From Sphingomonadaceae bacterium (GTDB lineage Bacteria; Pseudomonadota; Alphaproteobacteria; Sphingomonadales; Sphingomonadaceae), in assembly GCA_947473355.1 (NCBI GenBank), contig CANJCQ010000041.1, positions 1-37,127 of the forward strand: a DNA stretch of 37,127 nt, given 5' to 3'. The stretch's first letter is position 1. Each line of letters opens with the position of its first letter. A program made the translations under genes and the position numbers. The notes under the pieces were generated by a model that made no database searches, was not told the DNA's origin, and was given only the letters and a program-made list of their open reading frames with translations. Shown piece by piece: positions 31,798 through 37,127 of this stretch.

Positions 31798-32441
31798 TGA
31801 TCCAGAGAGTCCTTTTCGCCCTGGCAGTGTCGCTGGCGCTGGCCGCGCCTGCCAGGGCCGCCGATGAGCTGCAACTCCTGATCAATCCATCGGTCACGGC
31901 GAATCTCGACGAAAGAACTTCGCTCAGACTGGAAACCACACACCGCTTTCGCCCCGAGCCAGGGGCCGATCTCTTCTCCGCGCGGCTCTGGATTAACCGG
32001 AAGGTAGCGCAAGGTGTGACGGCAAGCGCCGGAATCGAGCGGCGCAAGGAAGGCGAGGTGCGCGAAACGCGGTTGCTCCAGCAAGTGGCCTACCCATTGG
32101 CCGGACCGATCCAGGCGCGCACCCGCATCGAGCAGCGGTTCCGCAGCAACGATACCCGCACCGCCTGGCGGTTGCGCCAGCGGCTGGGCGCCTCGTTCCC
32201 GCTGTCTGATCGCGACAACGCCTGGCGATTTGCGGTGAACGCCGAGACCACCTTTGTGCTGCGCGCCGGCCGCCCAGGCGCGCAGACCGGGCTCACCGGC
32301 CTGCGCGGTTTCGCGGGCTTCGAGAAGAAGTTCTCCGGCCTCGACCTCAGTCTGGGCTATGTGCGCCTACAGTCTGTGCGCAGGAACGCACCCGACCTGG
32401 TGGGCCACGCGCCCTTCATCGGCCTGGGGTTCACGCTCTAG
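31797..32441 (+). CDS. DUF2490 family outer-membrane-like beta-strand protein
   Basis: A 214-residue exported protein with signal peptide MIQRVLFALAVSLALAAPAR and AA. The mature part consists of alternating amphipathic beta strands (SLRLETTHRFRP, FSARLWINRKVAQG, QARTRIEQRFRS, WRLRQRLGASFPL, GFAGFEKKF, FIGLGFTL). It ends in an aromatic/hydrophobic C-terminus typical of outer-membrane barrels. This matches DUF2490 proteins of unknown function. ATG 31797 shares its A with the terC stop, so translation is coupled. Confidence 0.8.
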   Translation: MIQRVLFALAVSLALAAPARAADELQLLINPSVTANLDERTSLRLETTHRFRPEPGADLFSARLWINRKVAQGVTASAGIERRKEGEVRETRLLQQVAYPLAGPIQARTRIEQRFRSNDTRTAWRLRQRLGASFPLSDRDNAWRFAVNAETTFVLRAGRPGAQTGLTGLRGFAGFEKKFSGLDLSLGYVRLQSVRRNAPDLVGHAPFIGLGFTL

Positions 32442-32481
32442 GGCAATCAAGCGCCATGCTGAGGCACTATCCCGGTGCGCC

Positions 32482-34248
32482 TCAGTACTCGCGAATGACC
32501 GCCAGAAAAGCATCGCCATAGGCCTCGAGCTTGCGCGCGCCGACCCCGTTGATCGTGCCGAGCTGATCGGAATTGGCCGGGCGGCTGGCAGCCATGTCGC
32601 GCAGCACGGCATCGTGGAACACCACATAGGGCGGGACACCAGCCTCAGTGGCGAGCTCGCGCCGCAGCGCACGCAGCGCCTCGAACAGCGGATCGCCCAG
32701 CGGATTGACCCCGCCTGCCCGCTCCTTCCGGCGCTTGCGCTCGCTCTTCGGCGCCAAGGCCAGCATGACCGGCACATCGCCCTTGAGGATCTCGCGTGCA
32801 TCGCCGGCCAGCATCAGCCCGCCATGCTCGGTCGTCGCCAGAGAGCCGCGCGCCTGCAAGGCCCGCGACACCTGGCGCAGCAGCGGCGCCTCTTCACTAT
32901 CCACGATTCCGAACACCGTCAGCTGATCATGCCCGCGCTGCTGGATGCGCTCATCGGCCTGGCCCAACAGCACCTTCTCGATATAGCCGTAACCAAAACT
33001 CTGCCCGGTCCGATAGACCGCCGAGAGCAGCTTCTGCGCCGTGGTCGTGCCGTCCGCAACGCCGGGCGCATCGAGGCAATTGTCGCAATTGCCGCAATTG
33101 GCCGGCGGATCCTCGCCGAAATGGCGCAGCAACAGCGCGCGGCGGCAACCCGCCGTCTCGACCAAGGCTGACAGCGCCTGAAGCCGCGTGCGCTCGCCCG
33201 ACCGGCGGTGTTCCTCGACTTCCTCGACGCGTTTGCGGGCCAGGGCAAAGTCCGCCGCCGCCCACAGCATCACTGCTACTGCATCGTCGCCATCGCGGCC
33301 CGCACGGCCGGTTTCCTGATAGTAGGCCTCGATCGACTTTGGCACCCCCGCATGGGCAACGAAACGCACGTCGGGCTTGTCGATGCCCATGCCGAAAGCC
33401 ACCGTGGCAACAATCACCATGTCTTCAGAAGCCACGAATGCCGCCTGATTGGCCGCGCGTTCCTCCGGCGCGAGGCCCGCATGATAGGGCAGCACCCGCC
33501 TCCCGGTGACCTCGGAAAGCTTCTCCGCCAGCTCCTCCACCTTCCGCCGCGTCGGCGCATAGATGATCCCCGGCCCGCTCTGCTCGCCCATCAGATCGCG
33601 CAGCTGCTTCAGCGCATTCTCGCGGTGGCGGATTGCATATTTGATGTTGGGCCGGTCAAAGCCCGCAATGATCAACCCGTCCTCGCCGATGCCGAGCTGG
33701 GTGAGAATATCGGCCCGCGTCTGCGCGTCTGCCGTCGCGGTCAGCGCCAGCCGGGGGACATCCGGGAAACTGTCCATCAAGGGGCGCAGCAGGCGATAGT
33801 CCGGGCGGAAATCGTGGCCCCATTCGGAGACGCAATGCGCCTCGTCGATGGCGAAGAGGCAGACGGGCGCGGAAGCCAGCAGCTCGCGGAAATGCCCCTG
33901 CGAGGCGCGCTCGGGCGCGGCATAGAGCAAGTCCAGCTCGCCCGCACGGAAACGGTCAATGGTCTCCTCGCGGTTGGCGTCGGCGCTGGTCAAGGTCGCG
34001 GCACGGATGCCATTGGCCTCGGCGCTGCGCAGCTGATCGTGCATCAAGGCGATCAGCGGCGAAATCACCACGCAGGTCCCCGGTAGCATCACCGAAGGCA
34101 ACTGATAGGTCAGCGATTTGCCCGCGCCCGTAGGCATCACTGCCAGCGTCGATTGCCCCGCCAGCACGCGGCCGACGACTTCCTCCTGCCGCCCGCGAAA
34201 AGCGGAGAAGCCGAAAGTGGCGTGGAGCATGTCGAGGGCTGGCTGCAT
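32482..34248 (-). CDS. recQ: ATP-dependent DNA helicase RecQ
   Basis: A 588-residue 3'-5' helicase acting in recombination repair. Motif 0 is FGFSAFRGRQEEVV, Walker A MPTGAGKS at 38-45, and motif II AIDEAHCVSEWGHDFRPDY. The second RecA domain contains VATVAFGMGIDKPDVRFVAH and QETGRAGRDG. The zinc domain has the four-cysteine pattern CRRALLLRHFGE..NCGNCDNC, and an HRDC domain closes the protein (EALRALRRELATEAG and on to the C-terminus). GGAG at 8 nt decides ATG 34248 over an in-frame start at 34317, which lies in a palindromic repeat. Confidence 0.95.
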   Translation of the reverse strand: MQPALDMLHATFGFSAFRGRQEEVVGRVLAGQSTLAVMPTGAGKSLTYQLPSVMLPGTCVVISPLIALMHDQLRSAEANGIRAATLTSADANREETIDRFRAGELDLLYAAPERASQGHFRELLASAPVCLFAIDEAHCVSEWGHDFRPDYRLLRPLMDSFPDVPRLALTATADAQTRADILTQLGIGEDGLIIAGFDRPNIKYAIRHRENALKQLRDLMGEQSGPGIIYAPTRRKVEELAEKLSEVTGRRVLPYHAGLAPEERAANQAAFVASEDMVIVATVAFGMGIDKPDVRFVAHAGVPKSIEAYYQETGRAGRDGDDAVAVMLWAAADFALARKRVEEVEEHRRSGERTRLQALSALVETAGCRRALLLRHFGEDPPANCGNCDNCLDAPGVADGTTTAQKLLSAVYRTGQSFGYGYIEKVLLGQADERIQQRGHDQLTVFGIVDSEEAPLLRQVSRALQARGSLATTEHGGLMLAGDAREILKGDVPVMLALAPKSERKRRKERAGGVNPLGDPLFEALRALRRELATEAGVPPYVVFHDAVLRDMAASRPANSDQLGTINGVGARKLEAYGDAFLAVIREY

Positions 34249-34311
34249 GGCTTTCTCCAGTGGCCTATGGCAGGGCAGCGGGCAACAGCGCAGGAGCAAT
34301 CGCACCAGTTT

Positions 34312-34450
34312 CGTCACCCTGAACTTGTTTCAGGGCCCATTGTGCAGCATGCTCGGAGCCCTCGGGAAGGAACCAAACCTCTCGACCTGCTTGAAAATGC
34401 GCGCTCCGGTTGTGCTGAGAAATGGGCCCTGAAACAAGTTCAGGGTGACG
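34312..34450. repeat. Perfect 30-nt inverted doublet between recQ and the SDR gene
   Basis: A 30-nt segment at 34312-34341 is repeated exactly, inverted, at 34421-34450. Each contains a small palindrome, CCCTGAAC-TTG-TTTCAGGG. The spacer is 79 nt. It occupies the divergent recQ/SDR intergenic region. Confidence 0.9.
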
Positions 34451-34508
34451 GAGCATGATGGGTTTGGTTCAGATGCAAATGCTGGGCAACAGAGCGGAGA
34501 GCCAAATT

Positions 34509-35381
34509 ATGCCATCGCCAACACATCGCGTCGCCGTCGTCACCGGAGCCAGTGCGGGGATCGGCCGGGAAGCGGCGAAGCAGCTGGCGGCGCAGGGCTG
34601 GCGCGTGATCGCCACCGGGCGCGACGCTGCACGCTGTCAGACCGCCGAAGCCGAAATCAGCGCGGCGGCGAGCGGCCCCCCTGCAACCTTCATCCGCGCC
34701 GACCTGTCACTGATGGCCGATGTCCGCCGCCTCGCCAGCGAGATCGCCGCGCTCACCCCGCGCATCGATATTCTCGCCAACAACGCCGGCGGCATGCCCG
34801 CGCGCTTCGAGATGACAGCCGAAGGCCTGGAAGCCAATTTCGCCGGCAATCATCTGGGCCCCTTCCTGCTCACCAATCTGCTACTGCCCCAACTGCGCGC
34901 GGCGGCCAAGGCATCGCCCAAAGGCGCGGTGCGGATCATCAACACCTCGTCAGACCGCAGCGAATTCATCCCCACGCTCAATCTGGATGACATGCAGAAC
35001 CTGGAGGGCTGGTCCTGCGGCCTCGCCTATTGCAGCGGCAAACTGGCCAACGTCCTTCATGCGAGGGCGCTGGCCGGGCGGCTGGCGGCAGACGGGATCA
35101 TCGCCCATTCCTTCCATCCGGGCACGGTCGACAGCAATTTCTTCGACGACCTCGAAGACAGCACGCGTGCCCACACCGACACGCTTTACAAGATGCCGGT
35201 GGCGGAAGGGGCGGATACGCTGCTGTGGCTGGCTTTGGCAGAGGAACCGGGGGAGAGCAGTGGTGGGTATTGGTTTGAGCGGGGGCCTCGCGTGGCCAAT
35301 GCGGTGGTGGATGATTCTGCGTTTATTGAGCGGTTTTGGGGGGAGAGTGAGAAGCTGGTGGGTGGGGGATCTTCGACCTGA
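34509..35381 (+). CDS. Short-chain dehydrogenase/reductase (retinol dehydrogenase-like)
   Basis: A 290-residue cytosolic NAD(P)-dependent oxidoreductase. The cofactor motif TGASAGIG is at residues 12-19, NNAGG is the structural motif, a serine lies in NTSSDRSEF, and the catalytic Y174-C-S-G-K178 gives YxxxK. The arginine at GRDAARC after the second strand suggests NADP preference. The pattern resembles retinol-dehydrogenase-like SDRs; the substrate is unknown. GGAG 9 nt upstream supports ATG 34509. Confidence 0.92.
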   Translation: MPSPTHRVAVVTGASAGIGREAAKQLAAQGWRVIATGRDAARCQTAEAEISAAASGPPATFIRADLSLMADVRRLASEIAALTPRIDILANNAGGMPARFEMTAEGLEANFAGNHLGPFLLTNLLLPQLRAAAKASPKGAVRIINTSSDRSEFIPTLNLDDMQNLEGWSCGLAYCSGKLANVLHARALAGRLAADGIIAHSFHPGTVDSNFFDDLEDSTRAHTDTLYKMPVAEGADTLLWLALAEEPGESSGGYWFERGPRVANAVVDDSAFIERFWGESEKLVGGGSST

Positions 35382-35400
35382 AGTTCACTCCACCTTCACC

Positions 35401-35440
35401 GTCATCCCGGCCCTTCGACAGACTCAGGATGACCCGGGAT
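35401..35440. repeat. Single palindromic repeat downstream of the SDR gene
   Basis: GTCATCC (35401-35407) pairs with GGATGAC (35427-35433), while the alternative ATCCCGG (35404-35410) pairs with CCGGGAT (35434-35440). The layout is typical of dispersed repeats containing CCCTTCGACAGACTCAGGAT. No second copy was seen in the window. Confidence 0.75.
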
Positions 35441-35460
35441 CTCGCTTTTCCTCTGCAACC

Positions 35461-35489
35461 TTGCGCTCAGTAGCACTTGGTGCTACATA
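35461..35489 (+). promoter_or_regulatory. Promoter and palindromic operator of the second toxin-antitoxin operon
   Basis: TTGCGC (35461-35466), 17 nt, TACATA (35484-35489). A perfect inverted repeat, GTAGCAC-TTG-GTGCTAC (35470-35486), fills the spacer. It is a likely autorepression site. The predicted start of transcription (about 35495) coincides with the toxin ATG. Confidence 0.7.
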
Positions 35490-35494
35490 AAACC

Positions 35495-35881
35495 ATGGCC
35501 GATCCCGCAATCCCGCGCGCCTTCAAATCGGCATGGTTTGCCAGAACCGCGAAGAAGGCGAAGATTTCGGACGCCATGCTGTGCAAAGCGATTGCGCAAG
35601 TCATGGCAGGCCAGGCCGACGATCTGGGCGGCGGCGTGTTCAAGAAGCGATTGAGCGACAACCAGTATCGTTCGATCATTTTGGCGCGGGGCGGACACTT
35701 CTGGGTCTATCAATTTCTGTTCGCCAAGCAGGACCGGGCGAACATTGATGAGGCCGAGTTGCAGGGGTTCCGGCAGATAGCCAAAGTCTATGCGACGATG
35801 ACGCAGGCACAGGCGGATGGGCAAGTGTCCGACGGCTACTGGATCGAGATTTGTAAAGCTGGGTTGGAGCGAGAACGATGA
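35495..35881 (+). CDS. RelE-type toxin (PF06296-like, HigB2/NadS-associated)
   Basis: A 128-residue protein of the RelE-related toxin family that pairs with NadS/HigA antitoxins. FKSAWFARTAKKAKISDAML opens the domain, LGGGVFKKRLSDNQYRSIIL contains the conserved basic residues, and GGHFWVYQFLFAKQDRANID is the conserved core. It is presumed to be a translation-dependent RNase. I chose ATG 35495 because an earlier TTG (35477) lies inside the operator. The stop overlaps the antitoxin ATG in ATGA. Confidence 0.85.
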   Translation: MADPAIPRAFKSAWFARTAKKAKISDAMLCKAIAQVMAGQADDLGGGVFKKRLSDNQYRSIILARGGHFWVYQFLFAKQDRANIDEAELQGFRQIAKVYATMTQAQADGQVSDGYWIEICKAGLERER

Positions 35882-36198
35882 ACAAGACACGGTATAAAAG
35901 CGATGCCTTCGAGTCGATTCACGAGTCGGCTACGGGGCTATTCCGCTCAGGTGTGATCGACAAGGAAACCATGCGCGAGTTCGACGAAGCCTGCCTTGCG
36001 CCCGTGGCCAAGTTTGCGCCCAAGGATATCAAGCGGCTGCGTGAGGCCAACAAGGTCAGCCAGCCCGTCTTCGCGCGCTATCTCAACACCAGCGAGTCTA
36101 CCATCGAGAAGTGGGAGACAGGGGCCAAGCGTCCGAGCGGCATGGCGCTGAAGCTGCTCGCCATCGTCCAGAAGCATGGGTTGCAGATGCTGGCTTGA
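35878..36198 (+). CDS. HigA/NadS-type antitoxin, XRE helix-turn-helix
   Basis: A 106-residue protein with an N-terminal toxin-binding part (YKSDAFESIHESATGLF). A C-terminal XRE domain follows, with EANKVSQPVFARYLNTSEST and IEKWETGAKRPSGMALKLL at about residues 58-97. The WETGAKRPSG motif is characteristic of NadS/HigA-2 antitoxins. It overlaps the toxin gene by 4 nt and should repress the operon through the palindrome at 35470-35486. Confidence 0.9.
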   Translation: MNKTRYKSDAFESIHESATGLFRSGVIDKETMREFDEACLAPVAKFAPKDIKRLREANKVSQPVFARYLNTSESTIEKWETGAKRPSGMALKLLAIVQKHGLQMLA

Positions 36199-36720
36199 GA
36201 GGCGGACGCGGGTGCAAGTTTGGGGGTAATTGCACCTGTCACCGTAATTCCAGATATGCGTGGTCTTGTCAGATACATACAATCCTGCATACATGGTCAT
36301 TGGTCATCCTCCTTGTTTGGAGCGCACTCGCGGCGACTCCGTACCAACCAGGAGGATGGCTACATCAATTACGCAACGTCACCGTAATTTCATCGGCAAT
36401 CAGCGCGAGATTGTCCGGATCAACCGCCAGATAGCCGCGCAGCCGGGCAGCCGGGCAAGCCGGGAGGGGCGTTCATCGCTCTTGCACCTTCCCCGCCATT
36501 GCGCCCTTCCCCCGTCACTATGCAATGGTAATTACAAATTGCGGAGACAGGGCATTTAATTATCGATAATACAGCACAAATCGGGGAAGACGGGTCATTC
36601 CTTTAAACTATCGCGCCGGAGCAAGAGCGTCAATATCTGGGTAAATATGGACGCGTCACTGTAATTCGGAGCTTCGAAGGAGCCACCCGCCCTTCCGGGC
36701 GGGAAATGATTGAAGGCTGA
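36199..36720. other. 522-nt non-coding region with repeated GTAATT motifs and hairpins
   Basis: No convincing gene is seen. GTCACCGTAATT or GTCACTGTAATT occurs in direct orientation at 36238, 36378 and 36655, and the hexamer GTAATT occurs five times. Hairpins: GGTGCAA/TTGCACC (36211-36236); CATCCTCCT/AGGAGGATG (36305-36358); a 12-bp palindrome ATTATCGATAAT (36559-36570); CCCGCCC/GGGCGGG (36686-36703). The last lies just beyond the stop of the minus-strand gene and could help terminate it. The region is more AT-rich in its second half. Confidence 0.6.
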
Positions 36721-37014
36721 TCAGGATACCCACTCTAAGGCATTAAACCGAGGATCAGAAGAGATGGCTGAATGGAGGGTTCCTAAGAACTCAACGTAGG
36801 CCGCATTACCGCTGAAGATGCGCTTCAATAAGGGCGAGGCGTCCTCGGTCTGGATCAGCTTTTTCTCGCCCATATCTGTGACCAGCAACCAAAATTTTCT
36901 GCCCGGCCATTCCGCATAGAACTCCCAGCTATCGTGTTCGACATCCAGCGAAGGTGTTGATGAGTCCACGCCCACCGATCTCAGAGTCTTCTGTGGTTGC
37001 CGCCCGTGAAGCAA
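36721..37014 (-). CDS. Hypothetical protein, uncertain start
   Basis: A reading frame of 97 residues from TTG 37014, with a globular-looking C-terminal part (HDSWEFYAEWPGRKFWLLVT, LLKRIFSGNAAYVEFLGTLH). The family is not recognised. The frame remains open upstream to a TGA near the right edge, without any ATG. A start at GTG inside RSVGVDSS would give a shorter protein. The lack of a clear start and ribosome site lowers confidence; a remnant is possible. Confidence 0.4.
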   Translation of the reverse strand: MLHGRQPQKTLRSVGVDSSTPSLDVEHDSWEFYAEWPGRKFWLLVTDMGEKKLIQTEDASPLLKRIFSGNAAYVEFLGTLHSAISSDPRFNALEWVS

Positions 37015-37127
37015 GAAGTTTCTGAACCGGTGAGCAGGTGATCGAGCGCGGTCTTCTGTCAGGCCTTTGATTGCGGCGTTTTCGCAAAGCCGCTGGCCGG
37101 TATGGTGATCCGCAGATCAGGTCCAAA

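Noticed and set aside
32459..32485. CTGAGGC/GCCTCAG hairpin between the convergent DUF2490 and recQ genes as a terminator
   Set aside because: The arms are only 7 bp, overlap the recQ stop codon, and no T-run follows on either strand.

Overview
The window looks like chromosomal DNA from an alphaproteobacterium, most likely of the order Sphingomonadales. The reasons are a high GC content, the serC-serA-hisZ gene order, the AcnA and M13 peptidase types, proline/alanine-rich periplasmic linkers, and several families of palindromic intergenic repeats of a kind common in sphingomonads. The genus cannot be read from the sequence. No rRNA, tRNA, CRISPR array or prophage was found. All functions are assigned by eye from motifs, without database searches.

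Layout. 1-142 is the end of an IS5-type insertion sequence abutting a tadE gene that appears to have lost its start; tadG follows. 2562-4155 (minus) encodes orphan subunits III and IV of a heme-copper oxidase and a membrane protein, divergent from an amidohydrolase. 5549-7021 (minus) holds a membrane-anchored protein with a TonB-like shape and an extensin-family lipoprotein. 7173-11284 is serine biosynthesis (serC, serA) followed by hisZ, separated by paired palindromic repeats. 11281-13148 (minus) carries a rhodanese, a toxin-antitoxin operon with a coupled small membrane gene, and a hypothetical membrane protein overlapping acnA (13145-15832). Then come a stand-alone FtsK gamma-type DNA-binding protein, a DMT exporter, and two L,D-transpeptidases flanking a GIY-YIG nuclease gene. 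An ABC exporter, M13 peptidase, undecaprenyl-diphosphatase, PPK2, L33 and LolA follow on the plus strand. xth-ribA, a beta-helix protein, a DUF465-TerC-DUF2490 operon, recQ, an SDR, a second toxin-antitoxin operon and a partly characterised right end complete the window.

Functional themes. Envelope work dominates: two L,D-transpeptidases, extensin-like protein, UppP, LolA, ABC exporter, M13 peptidase, TadE/TadG. Central metabolism is represented by AcnA, SerC/SerA, HisZ, RibA and PPK2, and DNA maintenance by Xth, RecQ and the FtsK-gamma protein.

Most interesting signals. (1) A GIY-YIG nuclease gene lies between two nearly identical 28-nt inverted palindromes, and a gene-less copy of the same palindrome pair occurs 8 kb away. 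This resembles an autonomous/non-autonomous element pair with a GIY-YIG nuclease where a REP transposase would be expected. (2) Two related 80-nt hairpins at 29027-29197, in opposite orientations, differ by compensatory base changes and keep an asymmetric 5-nt bulge. (3) terC has a structured leader and an intrinsic terminator only 16 nt before its start codon. (4) Two toxin-antitoxin operons have promoters placed so that the toxin mRNA would be leaderless, each with a palindromic operator at the promoter. (5) A small RNA candidate lies at 26693-26817. (6) A solitary FtsK gamma domain has a changed recognition helix.
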